64,000 nt of DNA from Maribacter_C sp047345145 (GCF_047345145.1 NZ_JBLFER010000001.1:1178001-1242000); one strand, 5' to 3'. Counted from the stretch's first letter, positions 16,771-26,922 are shown. The notes: generated by a model from the sequence alone, not told the origin. Made by a program: numbers and translations.

Positions 16771-19700
16771 CTAACGTTTATCTTTAGTTTTTGTGTAGAA
16801 TCGAATAAGGCTATCATTACCCATAACTGATATGGGTTCTGCTTTGGGCTTTGCAGGTTCTGTCTTAGGTTCTTCGTCTTTTTTAAAAATCTTTCGCCAA
16901 AGTTCTTTAAAACTATCGAAATCTACCTCATAAGAAAGTCCTACACCCTGTGTAGAACCATTATTTAAATTGTCTGCCAGGTAGTCTTGAATTTCACCTT
17001 GTCTACTAAAAAACTTTGCACTTAAAGTACCTTCTTCATTCAATAGGAGTTGTACCTCCACGTCCCCTGCCACAATGGTTTCAGTAGATCCGCCAACAGG
17101 AACACCTACTTTACCATTTATCAAAACTCGATCACTTAACTGAGTAGATACGGTAACTCCAAATCTATCATCTGCCGCTACATCTGAACTCACATTACGA
17201 TAACCCTGTTCATAATCGATTCCCAGTTTAAATTTATCATCATTTGAACTTAACAATTGATTAAACATACTTGAGAATGATTGTGCTATATTACCAGTAA
17301 TTGCCTGATTTGTAATACCGCTTTGCCTTCCTACAAAGGAGCCTTGCGCTAATAAAAAGATAGCATTTTCTTGTTCTACAGTAGGATCCTGCAATACGTA
17401 CTCCAATTCAGATTGAATTATTGAATTTGTACCCGGAAACTCTATATCAAAACCAATATCAGGGCTTTCAAGTTCTCCAGTCAAACTAATTACAACATCC
17501 GTATCGATACCTCTGCTATAATTATCTGCGTCTAACAATGGTGCTGGGTTTGCGCTTAAAGAGTATACAGCTTCCATATTCAACTGGGCTGCAAGGGGAT
17601 CTTGCGTCCAATTGATTGTACCCAATGGTTTAACCTTAAACGTTTTATCGATAATTCCACCAAACTTGTAATTATATTCTCCAGTTACAACAACAAATTC
17701 CCCAAACATATTAAACTTACCACGAGTATTAATTTCCATTAGAATAATTCCACCTCCAGTACCCTTTAAAGTACTACCTGTTTTAGTGTCGGTAACAATC
17801 GACACTTCTGCTTCGGGCGTAATATCTAAGTCGAACTCCATCTCCAATCCTTCTACATCATCCAATATTCTTTGTTCATCTATATTAAATCGATTCTTTT
17901 TATCAATGAAATTTATAAAAGAATAGTCTCCCAAAGAAGCTACATCACTCAACGGAATATTCAATGAAGTACCTCGAGCAGTCTCACCTTTAACTTTAAT
18001 TGTCAAAGCTTTTGTTGGCCCATAAATTCTTCCGGAACCTTTTAAAAATCCCTTGCCATAGTAAAGTTCTTCTTCGTCATATTCTGTATTTAGAATTAAC
18101 AGGCGATCACTATTTGCATCAACATTTAGATCTAGGGTCCAGTCTTTAAAATAAGAATGTTTAATTGTACCGTCAATAGTAGCCTTTGTATACTCATCAA
18201 CATCAGTAAGAGCAACTTGATCAAAATCAAAAGTTTGATCTGTAAGTAGAACTCGAGAGTTAGGCGCGAAACTATAGTCTACATTTAAATAGGGTACAGC
18301 AATACCTGCATTGTTCATTGTGAGTAATCCATTAATTTCAGGGTTATCTATACTCCCATTGATTCGAACACTTCCATTTACATCGCCTCTTATATTATCA
18401 ATGACCCCCTCTCCTAGAGGACTGAAAGGTTCCAAATCAAAATCACGAAAATTAGCCAATAGCTCGGCTTTTGGAATATCACCTTGGTTATCGATATTAC
18501 CAAATACCCCTAATTTTTCTACACCCTTATCAGTAATTTGAGTGTTAACTACAAAATCGGTGAGATCTTTATTTCCAACAATTCCCATTGTTAAATCTCC
18601 AAGTCGGATATCGTTAATGGAGAAATTATCAACTGCTAAATTGGACGAAGGAAGATAAACGCCATCTTTTTGAAAGATATTGAGAGTTCCGTTAACCTCT
18701 CCGCCTAAATCTAAACTATCGATCACGGGTGCTATTTTATCTAGAGAAACAATTTTAAACTGCAATTGTAGGTTTTTGGAAGTAGAATCAGCCAAAGTAC
18801 CTTTAAGGCGAATTTGTTCCTCCTCTTCATTATTCATTACAATTTCTTGAATCGAAATACTATCTAAGGTTCGGTTCAAGATCACTTTATTCTTAGAATC
18901 TCCGTCTTTATTCAAAACCCAAGTATTACCCTTAAAACTTACATCAGACGTCTTAAGACCTATCACAGATTTATTCTCTTTGTTGAACGTATGATAAAAA
19001 TTGAGGTTATAACTATCATTATATTCGCTACCTCCCTTGAATTCAGATCTAAAAAATAAAGTATCTTTTAATGTCGTATTAATTAGATTGAAGTCTTTTA
19101 CATCATAGTAAGGCGTAGAAAGATCACCAACCGCAACAAAGGTGTTGAAAAGAGGATTTTTGTTATCAATCTTAACTTCAATCTGATCAGCTTGGGTACC
19201 ATAAGCAGAGATACTAGGCGATTTGAAATTAAGTTTAAAATCACCTTCATCAGCCACTATATTTCCTTTTATAAAAGTATTCGGATCAAACTTTACTTCA
19301 GGAAAAAAAACATCTACAATTTTATTATAAATCTTAAAATTGAATGCAAGTTCTTGTCCTGGGGAAATTTCAAAAGGGCGATAATTAGTATATACAGTAC
19401 CTAAGGAGTTTTGCACCAGTCTTCCAAGTTCTTTGGTCTTAAATCTCCCTTTCAAGTAACCGGTGATTATATCTGTGGAATTGATTTCTATTGTACGAAC
19501 CGAATCTTTTTCAAAGGTTGAAGAAACCTTAAAATCTTCAAAATAATAAGTATCATTTTTATTTTGAAAATTCGTTTTCGTGAAGCGTATATCTCCTGCG
19601 ATATTGTCTAAGGAATTTCCAGTAATATCCATATTTACATTTCCTTTGAAAATGGAAATACTATCATTGATGAAATTTAATTTCTTAAGATCAGCATATT

Positions 19701-21207
19701 CAACATTTGCTATAAAATTGAAATTATTGCTGCCCGAACCAAATTCAGCCAACCCTTTGAAATTAAATCTTAAATTTTCATCATTGCTAACTAATGTTCC
19801 ATCAAACAATTGATCTTTTACTATTCCAGAAACCTTGATGTTTTGGTAGGTATAACTGTTAAAATCAACAGAATATACTTGCCCTATTATTTCTGTGTTT
19901 AGATTTTCTTGTACAAACCCCCTCCCTTCAACATTGAAATCTAAAGTGGTCTTGCCTAAGTTTTCACTTTCTGCAAAGCTTCCGAGGTCGAAATCAATTA
20001 ATGAGACAAAACCCTTGTACTCTGCATTATCTATGTTATTGATATTTGTGAGCTCTAAATCTGCATAGCTACTACCCACAGCAGTATTTACGTTTACTTT
20101 GGCGTCAATTGATGTTTCTGTAACCAAAGCATCCCCTCGAACGGTGAACTGTCCCAGTTTTTGAAAAGAAGTGGGTAATTTTCCTAAAATATTGGGTAAA
20201 AGTGAGCGAAGTTCATAATAACTCGTCGTTACGTTCTTCATTTTTGCATCCATTGCAAAAGGCTTATCCTTACTGAAAAGATTTTTGAAATTAAAGTCCC
20301 CTCGAATACCAGTATTATCGGATTGAACGAACATCTTTTCTGTGTTAAGGTTATTCAACACACCATTCACGCTTGAAGAGAAAACCACTTTTTTTCCCTT
20401 TCCAAATTGATTATAAAGTTTATTTACTTCATCAAAAGAAAGAGTTGACTCTTGAAAGTTTGCTACAATATTTACTTTGTCTAAAAAATCTATAAAATCT
20501 TTTCGTTCATAATTAAATACCAAATTGCCAATTAAATTTGATTCCGGAGTCTTGATTCCAAGAGAATCAAAACGCATTTGTTGTTTGGTATACTTAAAAT
20601 CTGTTGTTAACTTATCAACCTGTAAGCCTCTATGGCTGTTAAAGGACATCGTATTTATTTTAGTAGTCACCTCAGGACCTAATATTTGAAAATTCTTTGC
20701 TGATATATTCAAATTTTTAAAATTTAACTGCTCTACAGTCTCACGATTCTCATCATACAATCGAAAAGTACTGTTTGCTATTTCAACGTCAGATGATGAA
20801 AAAAAGAAGGGTGGAGTGCCTGGCTTACGAGGCTGGCCGTCGTCTAACTTGTCTATAAAAATTTCTAAGTTGGTAGAAGTAGAATCTTTGTAAGTTTTCA
20901 GTTTAAAATCGAGATGATTTATATTAATATCGCCAAACTCTAATTTGCCTTTTGATAGATTTCTAAAATTTAAAATCGAGGTTGTGAGTTCATCGATGTA
21001 AAAAAGCGTGTCTTTTTCATAATCTTCAACATAAACGCCCTTCAAAGAAGTATCCCAAGAAATTAATGAAACTTTGAGTTTATCAATATTAATATTAGTC
21101 CCGAATTCCTCATTAATCGAATTGGTGGCAAATTGAGCAAATCGGGTTTGAACTGCAGGCAAGGAGAGAATAATAGTACCTAAAACACATATCAGTATAA
21201 GCACCAA
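16771..21207 (-). CDS. tamB: TamB-like translocation and assembly / lipid-bridge protein
   Basis: A 1478-residue inner-membrane-anchored periplasmic protein of the AsmA/TamB superfamily. An N-terminal membrane segment (LILICVLGTIILSLPAVQ) is followed by a very long beta-rich repeat region and a C-terminal TamB (DUF490) domain around residues 1080-1450, with LKGTGGGIILMEINTRGKFNMFG and the GVPVGGSTET stretch typical of that domain. TamB proteins bridge inner and outer membranes, carry phospholipids and help assemble some outer-membrane proteins. The TTG at 21207 is the only standard start upstream of the anchor, yet the frame stays open upstream and encodes a basic RKLRKILLR segment that would suit the anchor. 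It is divergent from tsaD. Confidence 0.88.
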   Translation of the reverse strand: MVLILICVLGTIILSLPAVQTRFAQFATNSINEEFGTNINIDKLKVSLISWDTSLKGVYVEDYEKDTLFYIDELTTSILNFRNLSKGKLEFGDININHLDFKLKTYKDSTSTNLEIFIDKLDDGQPRKPGTPPFFFSSSDVEIANSTFRLYDENRETVEQLNFKNLNISAKNFQILGPEVTTKINTMSFNSHRGLQVDKLTTDFKYTKQQMRFDSLGIKTPESNLIGNLVFNYERKDFIDFLDKVNIVANFQESTLSFDEVNKLYNQFGKGKKVVFSSSVNGVLNNLNTEKMFVQSDNTGIRGDFNFKNLFSKDKPFAMDAKMKNVTTSYYELRSLLPNILGKLPTSFQKLGQFTVRGDALVTETSIDAKVNVNTAVGSSYADLELTNINNIDNAEYKGFVSLIDFDLGSFAESENLGKTTLDFNVEGRGFVQENLNTEIIGQVYSVDFNSYTYQNIKVSGIVKDQLFDGTLVSNDENLRFNFKGLAEFGSGSNNFNFIANVEYADLKKLNFINDSISIFKGNVNMDITGNSLDNIAGDIRFTKTNFQNKNDTYYFEDFKVSSTFEKDSVRTIEINSTDIITGYLKGRFKTKELGRLVQNSLGTVYTNYRPFEISPGQELAFNFKIYNKIVDVFFPEVKFDPNTFIKGNIVADEGDFKLNFKSPSISAYGTQADQIEVKIDNKNPLFNTFVAVGDLSTPYYDVKDFNLINTTLKDTLFFRSEFKGGSEYNDSYNLNFYHTFNKENKSVIGLKTSDVSFKGNTWVLNKDGDSKNKVILNRTLDSISIQEIVMNNEEEEQIRLKGTLADSTSKNLQLQFKIVSLDKIAPVIDSLDLGGEVNGTLNIFQKDGVYLPSSNLAVDNFSINDIRLGDLTMGIVGNKDLTDFVVNTQITDKGVEKLGVFGNIDNQGDIPKAELLANFRDFDLEPFSPLGEGVIDNIRGDVNGSVRINGSIDNPEINGLLTMNNAGIAVPYLNVDYSFAPNSRVLLTDQTFDFDQVALTDVDEYTKATIDGTIKHSYFKDWTLDLNVDANSDRLLILNTEYDEEELYYGKGFLKGSGRIYGPTKALTIKVKGETARGTSLNIPLSDVASLGDYSFINFIDKKNRFNIDEQRILDDVEGLEMEFDLDITPEAEVSIVTDTKTGSTLKGTGGGIILMEINTRGKFNMFGEFVVVTGEYNYKFGGIIDKTFKVKPLGTINWTQDPLAAQLNMEAVYSLSANPAPLLDADNYSRGIDTDVVISLTGELESPDIGFDIEFPGTNSIIQSELEYVLQDPTVEQENAIFLLAQGSFVGRQSGITNQAITGNIAQSFSSMFNQLLSSNDDKFKLGIDYEQGYRNVSSDVAADDRFGVTVSTQLSDRVLINGKVGVPVGGSTETIVAGDVEVQLLLNEEGTLSAKFFSRQGEIQDYLADNLNNGSTQGVGLSYEVDFDSFKELWRKIFKKDEEPKTEPAKPKAEPISVMGNDSLIRFYTKTKDKR

Positions 21208-21303
21208 TACAATTCTTAGCAGTATTTTTCTGAGTTTTCTGATAGGACTTTTATGTTTTACCTTTGTGCTGTTGGTTATTCTTCAATTTTTATTCCAAAC
21301 CAC

Positions 21304-22332
21304 ATGAAAAATAAAACTATTTATATTTTGGCTATAGAATCGTCTTGTGATGATACTTCGGCCGCGGTTTTATCTAATAAAAAAAAGTTGAGCAATGTGG
21401 TGGCAACTCAAAAAATACATGAGGAATATGGGGGTGTTGTACCCGAACTTGCCTCAAGGGCTCATCAGCAAAATATTGTTCCTGTTGTTCACCAAGCATT
21501 ATCAAAAGCAAATATCGATAAAAAACAGTTATCAGCCATAGCTTTTACAAGAGGACCAGGACTTATGGGTTCATTATTGGTAGGCACTTCATTTGCGAAA
21601 TCATTGGCTATGGGATTGAGCATTCCTTTAATTGAGGTCAACCATATGCAAGCTCATATTTTAGCACATTTTATAGAAGAAAATGAGATGAACCCTCCGC
21701 CTTTTCCTTTTTTGGCTTTGACCATTAGCGGTGGGCATACTCAAATTGTTCTTGTTGAAGATTTCTTTAAAATGGAAATCTTAGGTGAAACTCTAGACGA
21801 TGCCGTTGGGGAGGCTTTTGATAAGAGTGCTAAAATTTTAGGGCTCCCCTATCCGGGTGGCCCCTTAGTAGACAAGTATGCGCAATTAGGAAATCCTAAG
21901 GCTTTTCCTTTTACCAAGCCCAGAGTTGACGGATTAAACTTCAGTTTTAGTGGACTCAAAACAGGAATTTTATATTTCATTCAAAGGGAAACAAAGAAGA
22001 ATCCTGATTTCATCAAAGAAAACCTAAATGACATTTGTGCCTCCATTCAATATACTATAATCGAAATTTTAATGGATAAATTGAAAAAAGCTATAAAGCA
22101 AACTGGCGTCAAACACATTGCTATTGGTGGTGGTGTTTCAGCTAATTCAGGAATTCGAAAAGCACTTTTGGAAACAGAAAATATGTATCGATGGAAAACA
22201 TATATTCCAAAGTTTGAATACTGTACAGATAATGCTGCTATGATTGGCATAGTCGGTTATCTTAAATACATATCATCAGATTTCAGCGAACAAGATGTGA
22301 CTGCAAAAGCGCGCTATACTATCGGCGCTTGA
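21304..22332 (+). CDS. tsaD: tRNA N6-adenosine threonylcarbamoyltransferase TsaD
   Basis: The cytoplasmic enzyme (Kae1/Gcp family) that transfers the threonylcarbamoyl group to A37 of tRNAs reading ANN codons, working with TsaB, TsaC and TsaE. Landmarks are ILAIESSCDDTSAAV at the N-terminus, the metal-binding HMQAHI (two His about four residues apart), ALTISGGHTQIV, GEAFDKSAKILGLPYPGG and the C-terminal NAAMIGIVG. The ATG at 21304 gives 342 residues and the normal family N-terminus; an in-frame ATG at 21253 would add 17 unconserved residues. Divergent from tamB, upstream of rsmE. Confidence 0.96.
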   Translation: MKNKTIYILAIESSCDDTSAAVLSNKKKLSNVVATQKIHEEYGGVVPELASRAHQQNIVPVVHQALSKANIDKKQLSAIAFTRGPGLMGSLLVGTSFAKSLAMGLSIPLIEVNHMQAHILAHFIEENEMNPPPFPFLALTISGGHTQIVLVEDFFKMEILGETLDDAVGEAFDKSAKILGLPYPGGPLVDKYAQLGNPKAFPFTKPRVDGLNFSFSGLKTGILYFIQRETKKNPDFIKENLNDICASIQYTIIEILMDKLKKAIKQTGVKHIAIGGGVSANSGIRKALLETENMYRWKTYIPKFEYCTDNAAMIGIVGYLKYISSDFSEQDVTAKARYTIGA

Positions 22333-22375
22333 AATTATTTTTAAAATCTTCTAACACAAATACAGTTCAAAATTT

Positions 22376-23083
22376 ATGCAATTATTTTATAATCCAGATC
22401 TAGATCACAGCGCAGCTCAATTCACTCTTAGTCCCGAGGAGAGTAAGCATGTCATAAAAGTATTACGTAAAAAAGAAGGTGATCTTTTGCATATTACCAA
22501 TGGAAAAGGATATCTATTTGAGACAAAAATAATGGTGGCTGATGCAAAAAAATGCATGGCTCAAATCGTCGAAACCAATAAAACACATCGAAAAATGTAT
22601 TGGTTTCATTTGGTAGTAGCACCAACCAAAATGAACGATCGATTTGAATGGTTTCTTGAAAAGGCAACTGAAATAGGAGTTAACGAGATAACACCTATAA
22701 TTTGCGAAAATTCAGAACGCAAAGTAGTTAAAAAAGAGCGTATGCTAAAGGTTTTACAGTCTGCAATGAAACAATCTTTGCAAACCTATCTTCCTAAACT
22801 GAACGATGCAATTACTTATCATGAATTCATCAATAAATCACAGGAAGGCCTTCTTTTCATTGCTCATTGTGAGGATGAAGAGAAACTAGATTTAAAAAGA
22901 AGGGTCGCTCCAGATAAAGATGTAACGGTATTAATTGGGCCAGAAGGAGACTTTTCTCAAAATGAAATAAAACAAGCTTACAACAAGGGTTTTTTACCGG
23001 TTTCTTTAGGCGAAAACCGTCTACGCACAGAAACAGCCGCAATCGTTGCTTGCGCCACGGTAAATATGATCAATAACGGATAA
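22376..23083 (+). CDS. rsmE: 16S rRNA (uracil1498-N3)-methyltransferase RsmE
   Basis: A 235-residue SPOUT-class methyltransferase that makes m3U1498 in 16S rRNA. It has the N-terminal PUA-like part (ESKHVIKVLRKKEGD) and the C-terminal knotted SAM-binding region with LIGPEGDFSQNEI (about 188-200) and LGENRLRTETAAIVA, the RsmE signature. It follows tsaD by about 43 bases on the same strand and is probably co-transcribed with it. The hairpin just past its stop could also serve it, although the T run favours the opposite strand. Confidence 0.95.
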   Translation: MQLFYNPDLDHSAAQFTLSPEESKHVIKVLRKKEGDLLHITNGKGYLFETKIMVADAKKCMAQIVETNKTHRKMYWFHLVVAPTKMNDRFEWFLEKATEIGVNEITPIICENSERKVVKKERMLKVLQSAMKQSLQTYLPKLNDAITYHEFINKSQEGLLFIAHCEDEEKLDLKRRVAPDKDVTVLIGPEGDFSQNEIKQAYNKGFLPVSLGENRLRTETAAIVACATVNMINNG

Positions 23084-23119
23084 AAAACTCCGCATTACCA
23101 TTTAAAGTAAAGCGGAGTT
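23081..23119 (-). terminator. Rho-independent terminator of the DUF1223 gene
   Basis: An 8-base stem, AACTCCGC (23086-23093) with GCGGAGTT (23112-23119), is extended inside by TTAC (23095-23098) with GTAA (23107-23110). Read on the minus strand, the stem is followed by a T run, placing it as the terminator of the minus-strand gene that ends at 23143. It overlaps the last bases of rsmE. Confidence 0.7.
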
Positions 23120-23142
23120 AAAAAAACTTTCTTTTTTAATCT

Positions 23143-23928
23143 TTATTTTATGAAACCATGTTTTGTGGCCCCGGTAATATCGTAAGCTTCAGTTTCAACC
23201 AAAACAATTAGGTTTAACTTTTCGGAATCCTTTACAATTTCTGGAATTGAAATTTTCATAGAACCATTTGAATCTTCAAGAGAAAATGACTTTTCCACAA
23301 CTACAATATTACTATTTGTTAATGTTCGGTTCCTATTCTCACCTCTCTTAACTTGAGTCGTTCGCTCATCGAGAACCAATAGGGTTCTAATAATTTTGTT
23401 TTTAGAGTTTCCTTGAATGTCATATTTAAAAGAAATACTATTCTTGTCAACAGCAATATTCTCTAGACGAACTAAGTTCGCAGACTTCTTTTCTTTGTAG
23501 GTTTTGATTTTTTCATACATTTTTGAAGAACTTGAACCTACAAAATGCTCTTTTCCGTTAATTACTAACTGAGGCGTATAGTTGCTTCGATTACGGAATT
23601 TCAAATTATATTCCCTTTGTTTATCGGCATAGGTCGCTTTACTGAAAGGGTCTCGCCAACCAATGTAATTCCAATAATCAACGTGATACGATAAAGCAAA
23701 GACCTCATCTTCATATTCTTTTTTCACCTTTTGCAAGAGCAAATCTGCGGAAGGGCAGCTAGAACAACCTTGCGAAGTAAATAATTCTAGTACAACTACA
23801 GGATCGTAGGTTGCGTCTTCCTCTATTTCTCTCACCGAATCAATGCTTTCCTTATTAAACTCTCCCGTAAAAGCAGTTATTACTATGCTAACCAGTAGTA
23901 TTAAAGTGATATAGATATTTTTCAACAT
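23143..23928 (-). CDS. Exported DUF1223 thioredoxin-like protein
   Basis: A 261-residue exported protein. A signal peptide (IYITLILLVSIVITAFTG) precedes a DUF1223 domain with thioredoxin-like topology: VVLELFTSQGCSSCPSAD (about 45-62) carries a CSSC pair at the position of a redox-active CxxC. HVDYWNYIGWRDPFS and YTPQLVINGKEHFVGS are also family landmarks. It probably acts in the periplasm on thiols or disulfides, but no substrate is established for the family. It stands alone, divergent from the DUF4159 gene with 41 bases between starts, and ends in its own terminator. Confidence 0.87.
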   Translation of the reverse strand: MLKNIYITLILLVSIVITAFTGEFNKESIDSVREIEEDATYDPVVVLELFTSQGCSSCPSADLLLQKVKKEYEDEVFALSYHVDYWNYIGWRDPFSKATYADKQREYNLKFRNRSNYTPQLVINGKEHFVGSSSSKMYEKIKTYKEKKSANLVRLENIAVDKNSISFKYDIQGNSKNKIIRTLLVLDERTTQVKRGENRNRTLTNSNIVVVEKSFSLEDSNGSMKISIPEIVKDSEKLNLIVLVETEAYDITGATKHGFIK

Positions 23929-23969
23929 GATATTGCTTAAATTTGAAATTATCTTATTTAAGACGATCC

Positions 23970-24623
23970 ATGATGAAACACCTTACGCGCTTGGCGTTTA
24001 CTTTTATCTTTTTAACTTTTTCTTGGGTCCACGGGCAAGAAATCGCAATTTTAAAATATAATGGAGGTGGGGATTGGTATGCCAATCCAACCGCAGTACC
24101 CAATTTGATAAGGTTTTGTAATCAAAACATAAATACAAAGATCAATGAAAAACCTGAAACCATTGAAGTAGGCAGCTCAAATATTTTTCAATATCCTTTT
24201 CTACATATGACAGGTCATGGCAATGTGGTTTTCTCTTCAGAAGAATCAGAGAATTTGAAAATGTATCTGCTATCAGGAGGTTTCCTGCATATTGACGATA
24301 ACTACGGAATGGAGCCTTACTTGCGCAAAGAGTTAACCAAAGTCTTTCCCAATAAAGAATTAGAAGAAATTGGAGCAAATCATCCAATTTTCTCCCAGGA
24401 ATACAAATTTCCTGAAGGATTACCCAAAATTCATGAACACGATGGTAAAAGACCACAAGCAATGGGTATATTTCATGAAAATCGTTTGGTATTATTATTT
24501 ACTTTCGAATCAGATTTAGGAGATGGATGGGAGGATCCAGAAGTCCATAATGATCCAGAAGACGTTCGGAAAAGAGCCCTACAAATGGGCGCAAACATTG
24601 TTTCCTATATCTTTAAAAATTAA
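23970..24623 (+). CDS. Exported DUF4159 protein
   Basis: A 217-residue secreted protein with a signal peptide (LTRLAFTFIFLTFSWVHGQ). The mature part matches the DUF4159 family of Bacteroidota, which has a class I glutamine-amidotransferase-like (ThuA-like) fold: LKYNGGGDWYANPTAVPNLIRF, HMTGHGNVVFS and LLSGGFLHIDDNYG are typical. No enzymatic activity is established for this family. The ATG at 23970 (or the adjacent one at 23973) gives a normal signal peptide; a TTG at 23943 would add nine residues and is less likely. It is followed after 24 bases by the permease gene. Confidence 0.85.
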   Translation: MMKHLTRLAFTFIFLTFSWVHGQEIAILKYNGGGDWYANPTAVPNLIRFCNQNINTKINEKPETIEVGSSNIFQYPFLHMTGHGNVVFSSEESENLKMYLLSGGFLHIDDNYGMEPYLRKELTKVFPNKELEEIGANHPIFSQEYKFPEGLPKIHEHDGKRPQAMGIFHENRLVLLFTFESDLGDGWEDPEVHNDPEDVRKRALQMGANIVSYIFKN

Positions 24624-24647
24624 TAGAAAAAACTTCAAATCACTTAA

Positions 24648-25736
24648 ATGACCGCCAAAACCATATCACAAGGTATTTTAAGAGCATTAGCCGTAATCGT
24701 CGGAATACTCCTTCTTGGTTATTTTCTATATCAAATCAGCTCAGTACTTACTTATATTGCCATTGCAGCGGTAATATCACTGATCGGGAGACCTATCGTA
24801 TTATTTCTTAGAAGACGACTTAAATTCAACAATACTATTGCAGTTATTGTAACCATGTTATTATTAATTGGAATTCTTGCTGGAGTTATTGCACTATTCA
24901 TTCCTCTTTTAGTAAAGCAGGGGCAAAATCTTTCCCTTCTAAATATAGAGGCCCTGCAAGTAAATGTAGAAAATTTGTATCGTCAAATTACAGATTACTT
25001 CGACCTGAGCTCAACAGAGATCGAAGAAAGTATCAAAAACTCTAAACTCTTTGCCAATTTTGATTTCGGATTCATACCCAACTTTTTAAATTCTTTTGTA
25101 GGTATTTTAGGCAGCCTAAGCATCGGTTTGTTTTCGGTGCTATTTATTGCCTTTTTCTTTTTAAAGGATAGTAAACTATTTGAAGATGGACTTATGGTTT
25201 TCGTTCCTGACAATAAAGAAAGTCGTTTACAAAAATCAATTAATACAATTAAAGATTTGCTCTCTAGATATTTCGTAGGATTGGTATTTCAAATCTTGAT
25301 TTTATTTGTAATATACTCCATCGTTCTGTTCATTTTCGGCATCGAAAATGCCATCGTAATTGCCTTCCTTTGTGCCCTGCTAAATTTGATTCCATATGTG
25401 GGTCCAATAATCGGTGGAGCGCTGATGCTAATTTTGTCAATGACGAGCAATCTAGGAGCTGATTTTAGCACTGTAATTTTGCCAAAAACCAGCTACGTGA
25501 TGATCGGATTTGTAATTGGTCAATTGGTGGACAATTTCTTCTCTCAGCCTTATATTTTTTCAAATAGTGTAAAGTCACACCCGCTCGAAATATTCCTTGT
25601 TATAATTATTGGTGGTTTACTCTTTGGTGTTACAGGAATGATCATAGCTGTACCCGGATATACCGCAATAAAGGTAATTTTGAAGGAGTTTCTATCCGAA
25701 AATAAGATTGTAAAGTCTTTGACAAAAAATTTATAG
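24648..25736 (+). CDS. AI-2E family transporter (PerM-like permease)
   Basis: A 362-residue inner-membrane protein of the AI-2 exporter superfamily. About eight hydrophobic segments are visible: two or three near the N-terminus, a soluble stretch at about residues 95-140, and the remainder from about 145 to the end, including the family motif CALLNLIPYVGPIIGG (about 242-257). Members export autoinducer-2 or sodium ions or have unknown cargo, so the substrate here is open. It lies 24 bases after the DUF4159 gene and seven bases before the methyltransferase gene. Confidence 0.88.
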   Translation: MTAKTISQGILRALAVIVGILLLGYFLYQISSVLTYIAIAAVISLIGRPIVLFLRRRLKFNNTIAVIVTMLLLIGILAGVIALFIPLLVKQGQNLSLLNIEALQVNVENLYRQITDYFDLSSTEIEESIKNSKLFANFDFGFIPNFLNSFVGILGSLSIGLFSVLFIAFFFLKDSKLFEDGLMVFVPDNKESRLQKSINTIKDLLSRYFVGLVFQILILFVIYSIVLFIFGIENAIVIAFLCALLNLIPYVGPIIGGALMLILSMTSNLGADFSTVILPKTSYVMIGFVIGQLVDNFFSQPYIFSNSVKSHPLEIFLVIIIGGLLFGVTGMIIAVPGYTAIKVILKEFLSENKIVKSLTKNL

Positions 25737-25743
25737 TTTTACT

Positions 25744-26922
25744 TTGAATAAAAATATATTAAACATTGGTGTACAGAATTATATAAATAAAAATATAAGT
25801 ACTGACATCATGTCAGTTTTACTTAAAAAACCTCTTTTCGAAGGTGTTACACCCCAAGAGCTAGCGCAACAAGTTGAAAGTAAGAAAAAGTGTGAAAAAA
25901 AATTACCAACTTGGTTTAACACTCCTCTAATATACTATCCAAAAAAGATTAATATTGAGCAAACTTCTTCTGAAATTGCAGCAGCTTATAAAAGCACAAT
26001 TGTTAGTGGAAAAACCCTTTTAGATCTAACAGGTGGCTATGGTGTAGACAGTTATTTTTTTAGTCAAATAATAAATCATGTTGTTCATTGTGAAATTGAC
26101 AAAAACCTTGCACAAATAGCCCTACATAATTTTCAAATTTTAGGCGCAAAAAATATTCAAAATTTCGCTCAAGATGGAATAGATTTCTTGAGAAATTCCA
26201 AACAACGTTTTGAATGGATTTTTATAGACCCTTCAAGGAGAAATGAAAATAAAGGAAAAGTCTTTAAACTCGCCGACTGTTTGCCAAATATTCCTGAGAA
26301 TTTAGACCTTCTTTTTAGCAGGTCAGATCATATTTTAATTAAAACATCTCCCTTATTAGATATTTCGCTTGGAATTCAAGAACTCAGATTCGTAAAGGAG
26401 ATTCATATTATAGCTATTGATAATGATGTAAAAGAAGTGCTTTGGGTTTTAGAGAGGGGGTTTGCTAACGAGATAGCCATCAAAACCATAAATTTTGCAA
26501 AATCGACAAAGCAAATTTTTGAGTTCACGCTATCGGAAGAAAAAAAGACAAACCCAGTATACGGGGCAGCAGGCACTTATTTATATGTACCAAATGCAGC
26601 AATATTAAAAGCAGGATCTTTCAAAGCCATCGGGAATAAATTTTTATTAAAAAAACTGCATCGCCACACCCATCTCTATACAAGTGAACAGCTAGTAGAT
26701 TTCCCTGGTCGTCGTTTTCAAATTGAAAAAGTGCTCCCTTTCAACAAAAAAAACATGAAAGAACTCAAAGTAGAAAAGGCAAATATTGCCACCAGAAACT
26801 TTCCAGAAAACGTTGCATCAATTCGGAAGAAACATAAAATTAAAGAAGGGGGTACATCATTTCTTTTTTTTCTAAAGAATTTTGAGGATAAACATATATG
26901 TATCATCTGCGCTAAAACCTAA
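25744..26922 (+). CDS. THUMP-like domain class I SAM methyltransferase
   Basis: A 392-residue putative RNA methyltransferase conserved in Bacteroidota. The SAM-binding motif I is LLDLTGGYGVDSYFF (about 97-111), an acidic motif II follows (HCEIDKN), and motif IV is IFIDPSRR (about 160-167). The C-terminal third matches the THUMP-like domain found in these proteins. The nucleic-acid substrate is unknown. The start is TTG at 25744, seven bases past the permease stop; residues LNKNILNIGVQNYIN match the family N-terminus and the next ATG would remove 22 of these. It may be the last gene of the transcript starting at 23970. Confidence 0.82.
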   Translation: MNKNILNIGVQNYINKNISTDIMSVLLKKPLFEGVTPQELAQQVESKKKCEKKLPTWFNTPLIYYPKKINIEQTSSEIAAAYKSTIVSGKTLLDLTGGYGVDSYFFSQIINHVVHCEIDKNLAQIALHNFQILGAKNIQNFAQDGIDFLRNSKQRFEWIFIDPSRRNENKGKVFKLADCLPNIPENLDLLFSRSDHILIKTSPLLDISLGIQELRFVKEIHIIAIDNDVKEVLWVLERGFANEIAIKTINFAKSTKQIFEFTLSEEKKTNPVYGAAGTYLYVPNAAILKAGSFKAIGNKFLLKKLHRHTHLYTSEQLVDFPGRRFQIEKVLPFNKKNMKELKVEKANIATRNFPENVASIRKKHKIKEGGTSFLFFLKNFEDKHICIICAKT

